From Mantis religiosa (Eukaryota > Arthropoda > Insecta > Mantodea > Mantidae): a stretch of 64,000 nucleotides of DNA. Shown here one piece after another: positions 1 to 10,439 of the stretch; the first letter of the stretch is position 1, and each line of letters starts with the position of its first letter. Location of the stretch: assembly GCA_030765055.1 (NCBI GenBank), contig CM060952.1:176207903-176271902 (forward strand), written 5' to 3'. Under the pieces are notes generated by a model, which was not told where the DNA came from, did not search any database, and saw nothing but the letters and a program-made list of their open reading frames with translations. The translations under genes and the position numbers were made by a program.

Positions 1-362
1 ATTTAAAACGAGGTGCGAAGAACAAGTGCCTTGAACGTTTCAAGACGGGAGGTGGACAATGTATTATCCACATAATTCAGTGAATTATAAAATCGCAAAG
101 TTATTAATACTTGAAGCAAAGGCGAGATCGGCATATTCCTTTAGATGCATGTTCAAACCTCTCTTGTACTTCCGCAGTAACCTTCATAGCAACATGTTTC
201 GACAGTCTATACCTCCGTAAAAGAGTTTTCTTCGGATAGTTCCTCAAAATCATTTCTCCTCATAGGCCGTACTCTATTATGAATGCCATTTAGACGGTCT
301 TAAATATAGGAAATCGACATCAACAGCTGAGTTCATGCTCGCCATCTTGACTATTTACAATT
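1..362. other. Unassigned AT-rich sequence
   Basis: I see no coding, RNA or repeat signature here. Confidence 0.5.
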
Positions 363-492
363 GTTAAGGACTTAACATTAGAAATTCGGCGTGTTAGTTT
401 AACATGAGATTTAACACGAGTGTTACGATAACACTTGTTGGTGAAATGAAATTTTTGTTTTAACTTTTGCTAAACTCGTGTTAAGTCTTAAC
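363..492. repeat. Small palindrome-ended element (MITE-like)
   Basis: The ends carry near-identical palindromes: GTTAAG-GA-CTTAAC on the left (363-376) and GTTAAG-T-CTTAAC on the right (480-492). Several further TTAAC/GTTAA words lie between. Near the middle AGTGTTA-CGA-TAACACT forms a perfect 7-bp hairpin. Such a layout suits a small non-autonomous DNA element or foldback. I could not define a target-site duplication. Confidence 0.35.
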
Positions 493-864
493 ATTTGTTG
501 TTGAAATCGGGCATGCTTAATGAATGAAAACTACATTCTCTGGATAATTCCACAATGCTACACATTATGACAATACAGTTTCGGACATTTGTTCCAACAT
601 TGCGCATGTTTTGAAAACACATTTAGGCTTTTGTTTATACAAATAAATGTATACATGTTTACTTAGTTTATATTATTTTCCCACTTAAGGTCAGTAACTT
701 AAATTTGACCTCGATGCTTCTTGTATGAAAGGCAGACTCAGTAGGTAGGCATTCTTTATGAAATTACCATCAATTTATTTAAATATAAGTGAAGATTTTG
801 TTACAAATAATTATATTTGTTCAGTATCCTCTTATGATTTTAACAATTCCAACTTTCAGTCCTT
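493..864. other. Unassigned AT-rich sequence
   Basis: No feature seen between the palindromic element and the TTAA-flanked element. Confidence 0.4.
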
Positions 865-868
865 TTAA

Positions 869-1600
869 GGGCACTGGAGGTCGATAGGTTTCAAAAGGTC
901 CCTTTTTTGTCTTTAATGTTAAAAATTTATGTAATTCTTCAGCTTTAAAATGATATATAACATAGGTAGTCAGCTGGTATTAAAGTCCTTTAATTCGTCA
1001 ATTTAAACATGGCGGCGTAATGAGACGCCCACTTCCTAAGAATGGTGCTTAATCTTTGATCGTGAATTCCCAAAACCTTGATTTTTTATACTTTAGGTAC
1101 ATGTTTCTCAAAAAATATAAAATATATTGACACAAAATTTGTAGTGGTTATTTTTCAATGTTCCTTGGACACATTCGGCTAACATTTATATTCATGTGAC
1201 TTATAAAATGGATGATAACAAATATTCAGTCCTTGAAAATGTGTTTTTTTACTCAAAACTAATTAATTTTTCATGTGCATAGTATAAACTATATGTGATT
1301 TTCATTTAGCCGATATTATAAAACTGTATCTTAGGTTATTTAGGATAAAACTTGGTGCATGTAGCTTTAAATTCCTATAAGTAAGGTGCAATTGAAATAT
1401 AGGCAGCAATATTTTTTCAGGACACACGGCGTGATTTATTCCCATTTTGCATGTACCTATCTGAACGTAATTTGAATATTTTACAGTAGTTAAATGCACA
1501 CATCCTTATACAGTAGTCATGCCGAATTTCAATTTCTGATAATGTTTAGGTTTCTATATACTCAAATTTTAATATTGGTAAAAATAACCTTCCAGTGCCC
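869..1600. mobile_element. TTAA-flanked TIR element, non-autonomous (Kolobok/piggyBac-like)
   Basis: The left end GGGCACTGGAGG and the right end CCTTCCAGTGCCC are inverted repeats (GGGCACTGGA, then a one-base difference, then GG). Each is bordered by TTAA (865-868 and 1601-1604), the duplicated target of piggyBac and Kolobok elements. The 732-bp interior has no transposase-like reading frame, so this would be an internally deleted or MITE-type copy. The TIR is short, so family assignment rests on the TTAA duplication and end sequence only. Confidence 0.5.
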
Positions 1601-1685
1601 TTAAGCCCAGGTTAGTAATATAGGAAACTAAAGACTAGGAAAGGATTTACCTTTATTCCGTTCTTTCTAATTAACTTTCTCACCT

Positions 1686-2235
1686 TTGTGTGTGTCTGTG
1701 TCTGTGTGTGTCTGTGTGTGTCTGTGTGTGTGTCTCTGTGTGTGTGTCTCTGTGTGTGTGTGTCTGTGTGTGTGTGTCTGTGTGTGTGTGTGTGTGTGTG
1801 TCTCTGTGTGTGTGTGTGTGTCTCTGTGTGTGTGTCTGTGTGTGTGTGTCTCTGTGTGTGTGTCTGTGTGTGTGTGTCTCTGTGTGTGTGTGTGTGTCTC
1901 TGTGTGTGTGTGTGTCTCTGTGTGTGTGTCTGTGTGTGTGTGTTTGTGTGTGTGTCTGTGTGTGTGTCTCTGTGTGTGTGTCTGTGTGTGTGTCTCTGTG
2001 TGTGTGTCTCTGTGTGTGTGTGTCTGTGTGTGTGTCTGTGTGTGTCTGTGTCTGTGTGTGTCTCTGTGTGTCTGTGTGTGTCTGTGTGTGTGTGTCTCTG
2101 TGTGTGTGTGTCTCTGTGTGTGTGTGTCTCTGTGTGTGTGTGTGTGTCTGTGTGTGTGTCTGTGTGTGTGTCTGTGTGTGTGTCTTTGTTTGTGTGTGTC
2201 TTTGTGTGTCTGTGTGTGTGTCTCTGTGTGTGTGT

Positions 2236-2293
<58 letters not shown>
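1686..2293. repeat. (TG)n / (TCTG)n compound microsatellite, about 610 bp
   Basis: Runs of TG are interrupted at irregular spacing by TC, giving GTCTG and GTCTCTG words; the last ~60 bp are pure TG. All three forward frames stay open for over 200 codons (Cys/Val/Ser/Leu only). That is an effect of a stop-free dinucleotide repeat and not a protein. Confidence 0.95.
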
Positions 2294-2295
<2 letters not shown>

Positions 2296-2453
2296 AAGCT
2301 TAAAAAATTTGCAGCAAGTATTGAGAGAAATTAGATATTGATAAAGTAAATCCTAAGTCACTGAGGTTGTAAAATCCCCTAATGCTTACCTTTACAACAA
2401 GGCTAAGGTAAAACGTTTGTCACAAATATCCATTTCAAAATAGTTCAGAAGGT

Positions 2454-2689
2454 TCCGGGTTCGTTTCCCGGCTGGTTATCGGTATTTTTCTCCAACCGAG
2501 AAGAGTTTCCATTCTCTCCAGAGTCTGGATATATGAATGAGAGTGCCAATGTATACATGATTTAATGATTAAAAATCCAAAGAACCAGCTAATAAGTAAA
2601 TACGAGTCAACACCATCACCAATGTTGCAAAGAACGTGTGCCAACATGACCATTCCAGTTATAGGCAGATATAAATGGAACCAAAAAAA
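2454..2689 (+). mobile_element. SINE family A, 5'-truncated copy
   Basis: The sequence begins at the B-box-like part of the tRNA-like head (GGGTTCGTTTCCCGG) and continues with the same body as the copies at 7155 and 38777: 'tttttctccaac', 'cagagtctgga', 'gaatgagagtg', and a 3' end 'ataaatggaaccaaaaaaa'. A perfect 9-bp target-site duplication (TCAGAAGGT) lies at 2445-2453 and 2690-2698. The first half of the tRNA-like region with the A box is missing. Confidence 0.8.
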
Positions 2690-2699
2690 TCAGAAGGTA

Positions 2700-3345
2700 A
2701 GAAAAATTAACAAATTGTATTTTCTTTAAAGATGTAGGTAGAGAATTGAATTCTATTGTGAAACGAAAATGAGGTTTCAATTGTTTGAACTATTTCAAGT
2801 TACAGTAATTAATAAAACCGTTCAGCAAAGCCACTCAATATGAGGAGCATGTGCACTTTTTATAACATCGGTCACGACAAATTTATGAGCTATCTGGTAA
2901 TGCGGGATTTTGTGTTGGAGAGTAAACTTGTCACGGTGTATTTTTTCTCAGATATATTCCAGTTTAAAATAGAGATCAATAGTACCTGTCTGTTTCTAAA
3001 AAGCACGCCATGTCCATGAGGCGCGATTTATAGCTATGTGTGTGAAGGTGAATCTTCTGGCACGAAATCCATATTTTGTCTCTATTTTGTTTGTTTATTA
3101 TGGTACACAAAACCTACCTAATATTGGTTGGGGCAAAAATAAAAGCTGATACGATCAAGTGTCTATAAAAATGTTACCAAATGCTAAGGTTACAGGATTT
3201 GGAAAAAATGTTTTGCAAAATATTCTGACTTATTGCATTTGTTTCATACAGTTGTCCTGATGTTTTTTCACTGCCAGCAGGGGCTCCTCCTGCAGTTGTC
3301 ATATATCTTATCACACGACACTCTCTGACCATAAACGTTTCGAGC
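2700..3345. other. Unassigned sequence
   Basis: No reading frame, RNA or repeat signature that I can name. Moderately AT-rich. Confidence 0.4.
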
Positions 3346-4033
3346 TCTGAACGAAATTATCTAATTTCAAATCCGAATACAAAAATTACATATCTTCGAT
3401 TGATTCTAGACAGTATCCTTACATGGAAGGACCACATTATGCATGTAAAAAGTAGGATTCTTCTTGTGTTAGCTGAAATTCAGAGGTTAAAATTCAAAGA
3501 TTAAGCGTAAATCATTTATGAAGTATCCACCATGCTTTAATTCAATCCCATTTGGATTACTTAAACATTTTCTGGGGGTAATTCTGCTAAATATTTAATT
3601 CATGACCTCGAAGTACTTCAAGGAAGTACTGTTCACTTTCACTGGAAGTGAAAGGCTGCAGGAACATAGAAGGTTTTAGGAGGAAAGTTGCTGAAAATTA
3701 ACTAAAGGCATATTTTGATGGCTGATAAAGTGTCACACATTTATAGCTGGTTTTATTAGGTTAACTGGTTAAAAATTAATAAGTATTTAACGTCTCCTGG
3801 AATATGTAGTATTTTTAATGTTCTTTTTTACTATTATTTCTTGAGTTATAGTGAATGTTTGTATTTTGGTTTCTTTTATGTATGTTATTTTTCTACGGTA
3901 ATTCATTTCTACTATAAAAATGTAATCTGAGAGTTGCTAAGGGCTGTTTGCCATCAATTTATATACTTTTGTATTGTTCCCTAGCATGAGCTACGGCTCT
4001 GGCAACCTTACCAGATAACAATAAATAAATAAA
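3346..4033 (+). pseudogene. LINE fragment: reverse transcriptase C-terminal part and 3' end
   Basis: With frameshifts allowed, the plus strand encodes RT palm/thumb-like pieces: a 'ITYLRLILDSILTWKDHI' stretch around 3385-3440 (the usual 'YLG..LD..L.W..HI' block of non-LTR retrotransposons) and 'LIQSHLDYLNIFWG' around 3535-3580 (the usual '..VQSHLDYG...WG' block), followed by a 'LEVLQ' motif. The segment ends in a simple tail (AATAAATAAATAAATA, near 4020), as expected of a CR1- or Jockey-type LINE. Many stops and shifts show that it is an old, 5'-truncated copy. Confidence 0.6.
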
Positions 4034-4420
4034 TAAGTAGGTAGGTACGTAGGTACGCTGGTAGGTAGGTGGGTAGATGGGTAGGTGGGTACGTGAGTAC
4101 GTGGGTGAGTGAGTGAGTGAGTGAGTAGGTAGGTAAATAGGTAGCTAAGTATGTAAGTGAGTGAGTGAGCAAATTAGTAAGTCAGCAAGTGAGCGAGTGA
4201 ACGAGTGAGCAAATGAGCGAATGAGTGAGTGAGCAAGTGTGCGAGTGAGCAAGTGAGTGAGCAAGTGGGCGAGTGAATCAGTGAGCAACTGAGCAAGTGA
4301 GCGAGTGAGCGAGTGAGTGAGAAAGTGGGCAAGTGAGCGAGTGAGTGAGTCAGTAAGTGGGTGACTGGGTGGGTGAGTGAGTGAGTGAGTAAATAAATAA
4401 ATAAATAATAATTAAATAAA
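4034..4420. repeat. (GTAG)n / (GAGT)n tetranucleotide array
   Basis: Begins as GTAGGTAG, shifts to GTGAGTGA with scattered AGC and AAT variants, and ends as AAATAAAT. It directly follows the tail of the LINE fragment, so it may have grown from that tail. Reverse frames stay open for about 100 codons as low-complexity Leu/Ser/His/Thr and are not genes. Confidence 0.9.
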
Positions 4421-6851
4421 TAGTAATTTAGTGAATATAACTTCAACAACAATAATCGCAACAGCAATAACAATAATAAAGTTGACAACACATACACCAA
4501 CGAGCTAGGAAATGCACATTTGCAGGTAAAATGTACTTTTATGTTTTTATTTTTCGGTTCCTTTTTTGTCCGCGTCGGATATAAGCCCTATAGAGAAATT
4601 AGAACAGATCGGGAATCGGTCACAGTAGAGGGCTGTTTACCGCGGCAAGTCAAAACAATAAACAAATATAAACGGTTGAATTTGATCTCGAGGGTCACTC
4701 TGATAAAATTAGTAACGACATGATGCAAAGTCACTTTGTTGGGTACACACAAAAACAAGAAATAAATAATTTAAGTTTTCTTAATTATAATACAAATTCG
4801 AACAAAATAAATTACAATAAAGCAAGAACGGATATAAAAATATATACAGCACATTTAAATAGAATTTTTTTGGGATATTCAATTGCTGGTATACTTGAAT
4901 ATATGAATATTATATTCCATAATTTCCGAATATAACAAAGTTTCAATGACTCTGTGCTTTGCTGAGAATAAGTATTAATTACATTACATTTTTGAGGATC
5001 TTATTTAAATTTTATATTAGTAATTGCTAATGGTTTATGTAGTATATAGCAAGAATGGAGCATAATACACATGGGCAGCAAGATAGGGTATAGAAGTTCG
5101 TAGGAGATTTAAACTCTAAGCTCCTAGAAGCTTTTGCATAAAATAAACCATTTAAAGTAACTTACTCAATGCTGATTAACTAGCCGTTACTTTACCTTAT
5201 TAGTTTTCTCTTTTTTTCCTTAAACGGGTAACCCCTAGTCAAAATTACCTATATATAATAAAAACCTAAACAACACAGGTAGCTATAATATGATCTTTTA
5301 GATTTTCTAGTAATACGAAACTGTAAGACATAATTTATTAGCAAGCAGAGGATGTATATAAATCGATAAGATTTGACTTTATTTTTAGTAGCAATTACAT
5401 TGTTGAAATACAGCATACCGTGAATTGCCGTAAGCAACGAGCTACCTCTGGTAGTAAACTAGCAAAATGAATCATCATGTTTATCATTTAAAATGAACGT
5501 TCTGCACCTCCCATTCCATAAACTTGAAACAATTTACTGCACTGTGCCATAAAGAGCCAATTGCCCTGCAAGTAGTAATGTATTCTAAGAACATTAAACA
5601 GGTCTGTGTTCGAGGCACATTCCGATAAGAACGCAGACAATGCGGCGCGGTGCCGTTATTGAGTTAGAGGGAGAGACAGAATAAGAGATAACAGCAGCAA
5701 TAACAAATTCGTGATAATGATGTGATAGTGGAGGTTGGAAGGAGAGCCAGCTACACCGAAGTTTAGAATTCATAAAATTCAATTTATGATTTCATATCTG
5801 TTTGAGGCACACATGCACACGTAGCCAAAAGCAATAAGAGAGTCCACATTTTGGTGTGACCCAATTCCCAATATCTAGCGGCAGTAAAGCGTCTACCCCA
5901 ATATTTGTTTTGGAAACAGTTGAGGACTCAGGGATTGGTTGGTTGTAGCCGGGCCGGTAGAAATAGGCCCTCAGCTAAAGAGGCGGTGAGGCACTGAAGA
6001 CTGGACCCAGCTTAACGCGATATTGGATTTTGACCCCCAAATGCTTCAGCTAATATCCATGCAACGAAAAGGTCAAATGCGTCCAACTTCCAATTCAATT
6101 TGCAGTTGAGTGAATCGGAAACTACTGACCTGGTCTAACAAGCCTTAGTCCCCCTTCCTTTAGGTATGCTCCAACTAGCCTATGGTCGAAGCATCTTCCT
6201 TTATGGTATTCAAATTGCAGGAAATTCAGATCGTTTCCGGATTGTATCTGTTTAAACCGTGGAATGCCAATGTATTCAGACACTGGGCGTATAACCGTGT
6301 GAAATGCGACTCGGGTGGTATTCAGGCTCAACATCCACCAGAATAAGCTTAAATTTAGACTCTGTATGCAAATTGCCTTCAGCGCAAAGTGCAAAAAATG
6401 ACATTTTTTATGTCAGTGTAAAAATGGTTACATTTTGCATGACATTTCACAAAGGTATAAGCATATGCTATGTTTCTCTAATCCATCTTTAACGTACTTT
6501 AGGCAAAAATTGACGTTTTACAATATTTGAAAATCGTTCAAACCCTGTCATCTGCATTGAATATCCTGTAATTCTACCTTTAGTACTCTGTTTTCAATGT
6601 ACTGTTTGATATTTCTCAGGTAAGTAATGCATTTTTCAATTTCTTTGGAATTTTCTACACACTTCAGCTCCATTTCGAATCTATGTATCACATACATGTA
6701 GATATACTACATATACTGAAAAAATATATATGTATGTAGATATATATTTTTCTTTTTTTTCCCTTATTTAATCGATTTTTCATTATTTCCGTTTATTTTC
6801 TTATCTGTTTTCCTAGTTTCACAAATATTCACTATACACATAAACACCCAT
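4421..6851. other. Unassigned AT-rich sequence
   Basis: About 2.4 kb without a supportable gene. A moderately GC-rich patch near 5930-6010 (a 'gccgggccgg' word) and short open frames near 4520-4935 and 6122-6394 resemble no family I know. Confidence 0.4.
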
Positions 6852-6937
6852 GCCCAAGGCGGGACTTGAACCCGCGACACTCTACGCGGCGGAACACTAG
6901 AGACATACGCTTTAGCGACCATGGCTACGAGGGCCGG
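6852..6937 (-). mobile_element. tRNA-like SINE head or tRNA pseudogene
   Basis: On the minus strand a tRNA-like stretch runs from GCCGGCCCTCGTAGCC to CGCCTTGGGC. It has a T-arm GCGGG-TTCAAGT-CCCGC (an ideal B box, 5-bp stem and 7-nt loop) and an A-box-like TAGCCATGGTCGC. The acceptor ends do not pair well, so this is not an intact tRNA. The sequence past the head (towards 6720) is AT-rich and may be the SINE body. Confidence 0.55.
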
Positions 6938-7154
6938 CTCTACTCATAGCACATAGAATATAACAAGCACAATCAGAAAAATATAAACAAGAAAGGAACA
7001 ATAACTAATTCCTTAGCTCTGCTGATATCTAGACTTAAAAATAAAACACAATTTGGATTCATATATGGCTTAATTAGTGCACAGCTCTAAGTTACTTGAA
7101 ATCATGTCCCATTGGATGTCAAACAAGTATTTGTCTAGTAAACAAGATCCCAGG

Positions 7155-7436
7155 AGACTGGCCCCGTAGCTCAGTCGGTAGAGCACCTGCCTGCCATGCT
7201 AGGGGTCCCGGGTTCGATTCCCGGTGGAAGGCGGTGAGGATTTTTCTCCGACCAAGATAATTCCACATCTTCCCCAGTCTGGAAGTAGGAATGAGAGTGT
7301 GAATGTGTGCGTGATCTAATGATTAAAAACCAAAGATGAGTTAACACCTTCAGTATGTCCCAAAGGAGAACGGCCGCCGATATGACCATAGCAGTTAAAG
7401 GCGGGGTATGGGGGTATAAATGGAAGTTAAAAAAAA
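7155..7436 (+). mobile_element. SINE family A, full-length copy
   Basis: The tRNA-like head GGCCCCGTAGCTCAGTCGG has an A box (TAGCTCAGTCGG) and, 45 bp on, a B box (GGTTCGATTCC) inside a paired T-arm CCCGG...CCGG. The anticodon-arm region CTGCCTGCCATG recalls tRNA-Gly(GCC); that origin is an inference. A ~190-bp unrelated body and a short A-rich end follow. An 8-bp duplication ATCCCAGG flanks the copy (7147-7154, 7437-7444). It sits at the 5' edge of the R1-like LINE fragment. Confidence 0.85.
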
Positions 7437-7445
7437 ATCCCAGGT

Positions 7446-8114
7446 ATGCGGTGCCTCGCTCACACACACCTTCCCTTCTCTTATACCGCCAGTACAGCAT
7501 TACGCAAGCTCCATCGCAGAATTCTAATAATGATGACAGGAGCATTTTCTACGACACCAACTGACGCTCTCCTCGTGGTGCTAGGGCTAATTCCTCTAGA
7601 TCTGGAGATTCGCCGGAGAGCTGCATGCTACTGGCTACGTAAGAACAACAACATTCGGGCAGCACAATTAGCTGGCGGAGTAGTGCGCGATGAGCTAGAA
7701 ATTAAGGAAGTGCTAACTGCTGAATGGCAACAAGAATGGGATGTGAGCACAACCGGCAGGCGTACGTACGACATCCTACCAAATATCGAGGAACTCCTGA
7801 AAATGAAATTCCTACAACCATCCAGAGGCCTAATACATTATCTGACTGGTCATGGCCCATACTCCAGCTACCTCCACAGATTCCACCTGAAAGATACAGA
7901 AAACTACCGATGTGGAACAACCGAAACACCGGAACATGCAGTATGGGAATGTCCACTGACAATACGACATAAGACAACAGCGATGTCGTACGTACAGGAC
8001 AAGTCAATTCATGAAATAATAAGAAGCAGACGACTCTGGACTTGGTTTGACAAAGCGGCAAACACCTTCTCAATTAAGGCAAGGGAAGAATTCATCAATG
8101 GAAGACAACTTTAA
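7446..8114 (+). pseudogene. R1-like LINE: RT C-terminus with CCHC-type domain, 5'-truncated
   Basis: One open frame of about 222 residues gives the end of a non-LTR retrotransposon ORF2. Residues ~28-60 hold the post-RT block (an 'RILIMMTGAFSTTPTDAL' stretch, then 'LVVLGLIPLDLEIRRRAA'), typical of R1-clade polymerases ('..TDAL.V..G..PLDL.I..RA'). Residues ~150-175 hold a zinc-knuckle-like segment, C-G-T-T-E-T-P-E-H-A-V-W-E-C-P. The catalytic part of the RT and the endonuclease are absent. The frame ends at a TAA and is followed by a ~170-bp AT-rich 3' UTR. No in-frame break is seen, so the fragment is fairly young. The R1 clade is inferred from these blocks; a related clade such as LOA is possible. 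Confidence 0.75.
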
Positions 8115-8295
8115 AAACACACTCTCGACTAAGACAAACTACCGGCGATGACAGAAATAATTAGGTTAAGTTAAAATTAGGATAAGGTAATATTATAAAT
8201 TAAGTAATATTTATATGTAAAGTTAATTGTAAGTACTCCTAGGGTACCTCAAAATAAATATTGTAAAAACAAATGTATTAAAATCAAATAAAAAG
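8115..8295 (+). mobile_element. 3' UTR of the R1-like LINE
   Basis: AT-rich sequence after the stop codon, with AAATAAATATTG and ATCAAATAAAAAG near the end. Probably the 3' untranslated end; the exact boundary is not clear. Confidence 0.45.
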
Positions 8296-8346
8296 TGGAA
8301 CACAATCTGGTTTGTAAAATAGGCACCAGACTCCCAGAATTAAGGA

Positions 8347-8380
8347 GGCCGAGGTCTTGCTGTAGAGCAAGATCTCGGCC
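8347..8380. other. Strong hairpin next to a poly-C run
   Basis: GGCCGAGGTCTTGCT and AGCAAGATCTCGGCC form a 15-bp stem with one G-T wobble and a 4-nt GTAG loop. It is followed at once by TT and about 17 C residues (8383-8398). No T-rich stretch suggests a terminator. It may be part of a LINE 3' end or a separate inverted repeat. Confidence 0.6.
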
Positions 8381-8959
8381 TTCCCCCCCCCCCCCCCCGC
8401 TTCTCTTATGCAGTTGTGTTTCATACTGATAGTTCCATCTTTTTTCAAAGCCGTGACTGTTATTTAAGTAATATGGGTCGAAAACGTCGTGAAATACAAA
8501 AGAGAGAAATTTGCATTAGGTTATTTAAAAATGAAAATATTTTCAAGAAATTGGAGAAACCATTGGAAGCCCAGCGACAAATATTGTATACATGTTTGAT
8601 CAGAACAAAACAGACGAAAATCAATCAAGAAGTGCTCGTCCTGCAGTTCTACACGAGATGGAGAAACGACAGTTACATAGAGAAGGCAAGAAAAATGCTC
8701 AACTAAGTGCTCCAAAACTTGCTATTGCAGTTCAAACACACACAGGAAAATCCGTTTAAGCATAAACCATAAGAAATGTGCTTTATGAAGCTGAGTATGG
8801 AGGCCGAACAACCCGTAGAAAACTATACTTCAGTAAAATCAACAGAAAGAAACGAGCTGCTTTTGCAATATAACATAAATAGGACGGGTTTGATATCTGC
8901 AAGAAGGTTGTGTTTACTGACGAGAGTCAAATTGACCTCTGCTACCAAATTAAAGAATT

Positions 8960-9520
8960 GAGGTAAGTAAAGAATCATGATGGATTTCAAAGGAGTCTTG
9001 TATGTTTGTTACGACACGAACAGGTGCAGTTGGTTGAGTTGTTATAACAAAAGAAATGTAAGAAACAGTGTCATTAGCAGATTTCTAAAGGACAGCACTT
9101 GACATGAATGGGCTATTCTTCGGACCATTCATAATGGCATGACAAAATAGCCACAAAGGGTTCTTTGGTTGAATAAGGGGCTTCCAAAAAGTGAAAGCGA
9201 CATACTCAAACGCAGCTGTGAGGACAGTCAGTCAGCTCGTGGCTGGCAAGCCATTAAGAAGGTCCACGGCATGAGGCCGATTAGGGCAGTCAAATTATTC
9301 TGTCTTGGGCCAGACAGACCAAAAGTGATGAGAGAAGATATTTGTCGGTTTATTCGTAACTAATTAGGTATTATCGAGTAATAAGCACTCCGCCTGTAGT
9401 AACTCTAAACAGTGATACATTGATAACCCTTGGTCGACAACTTCAAGTTTGATGTTATAAAAAGAAGCAATCAGTAAACCAGTTTAAAACGGGCATTCCA
9501 GTGTCATTAAAACTACCCTT
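8960..9520. other. Non-Tc1 sequence inside the Tc1 element
   Basis: Between the first catalytic D block and a 'KIIRTPVKH' block (~9543-9570) there are ~560 bp where Tc1 has only a few dozen residues. I cannot identify this sequence. It may be an older nested insertion; no target duplication is evident. Confidence 0.35.
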
Positions 9521-9572
9521 CTCACACATATCCACTTGAGGAGAAAATTATAAGGACCCCAGTTAAACATAG

Positions 9573-9692
9573 AGTGAGTGAGTGAGTGAGTGAGTGAGTG
9601 AGTGAGTGAGTGAGTGAGTGAGTGAGTGAGTGAGTGAGTGAGTGAGTGTGTGGTGTTTTAGGGCCCGTCGACAACAAGGTCATTTGGGCCCG
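9573..9692 (-). mobile_element. Tiny retroposon with (ACTC)n tail, copy 1
   Basis: On the minus strand the unit starts GGGCCCAAATGACC, continues TTGTTGTCGACGGGCCC and TAAAACACCACAC, and ends in ~19 ACTC repeats. A perfect 12-bp target duplication AGTTAAACATAG flanks it (9561-9572 and 9693-9704). Removing the insert and one duplication restores the Tc1 reading '..RTPVKH...GSALVWC', so the insertion postdates the Tc1 element. The two GGGCCC words bracket 19 bases and can pair with each other. The core matches the copy at 22474-22532. Confidence 0.85.
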
Positions 9693-10165
9693 AGTTAAAC
9701 ATAGATGCGGTTCAGCACTTGTGTGGTGCTGAATGAGTGCAAATGGTGTGGGGGATTTGTGTTTTATTGATGGAATTATGAACATTAAAGATTATATAAA
9801 CATCCTAAAAAGCACATATGTCCAGAATTTTGAATAATGTTGGTCCTTCAGAGTATTATATTTCCACACAAGATAATTATCCAAAACACACAGCTCAAGA
9901 TGCAAGGCTATGGTTGTTGTATAATACTCCACGATAGATGCCAACAACACCACAATCCCCAGACATGAATACAATAGAGAATTTGTGGAGTATACTGGAC
10001 AAAAATATTAGGAATTATCAGATATCTAATGTAATGGATCTAAAGAAATCTCTATTAGAGCAATGGCGTAAAATTACAGTGCAAACAACACAATCTTTGG
10101 TGAAATCCATGCCAAGGAGAATGCCAGAAACTATAAAGAGGAATGGAGGTCCTACTAAGTACTAA

Positions 10166-10439
10166 CCGTCACTTTCTACACCATTTTCAGGAAGCAGACG
10201 AATACTTAATTTGCATCCTATATTGCATATCTTTACTTTTGAATGTTTCTATATGTTTCTTTATTGTATTCTCTTTTTCAGTAACCAATAAATAAGACAA
10301 TGTCCCTGCTGTACTTATGCTGATGATTTTTCACTATCCATACATCCTTAAACACAAACGCATGCATTAGACGACTACCTTTTGGAGTAATTCTATATCC
10401 TTGAAGCCGAATGCTGTTTCACAATGGTACTCGTAGCGG
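10166..10439. other. Unassigned AT-rich sequence after the Tc1 transposase
   Basis: Presumably contains the Tc1 3' flank and terminal repeat; no inverted partner to sequence near 8400 was found. Confidence 0.3.

Larger units (their letters stand above)
8416..10165 (+). pseudogene. Tc1-like transposase, broken and interrupted
   Basis: Tc1 transposase pieces lie in order on the plus strand. The N-terminal HTH start is MGRKRREIQKREICIRLF (8474 on). A 'SAPKLAIAVQTHTGKSV' block sits near 8710-8758, and 'YEAEYGGRTTRR' near 8790. The first catalytic aspartate is in VVFTDESQI (~8915-8940). Further on come 'NGVGDLCFIDG' (~9742-9775), the second aspartate in QDNYPKHTAQDA (~9870-9905), and the catalytic glutamate in QSPDMNTIENLW (~9955-9990), ending '..SMPRRMPETIKRNGGPTKY' at 10164. 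The spacing after the second D suits DD34E. Several frameshifts and stops are present. A retroposon (9573-9692) sits inside, and 8960-9520 does not align with the family, so a second insertion or replacement is likely. Confidence 0.85.

Noticed and set aside
1686..2341. Three overlapping frames of 200+ codons rich in Cys, Val, Ser and Leu
   Set aside because: They are translations of a (TG)n/(TCTG)n microsatellite, which has few stops in any forward frame.
6852..6937. Functional tRNA gene
   Set aside because: The T-arm is perfect but the acceptor arms do not pair and the A box is poor.
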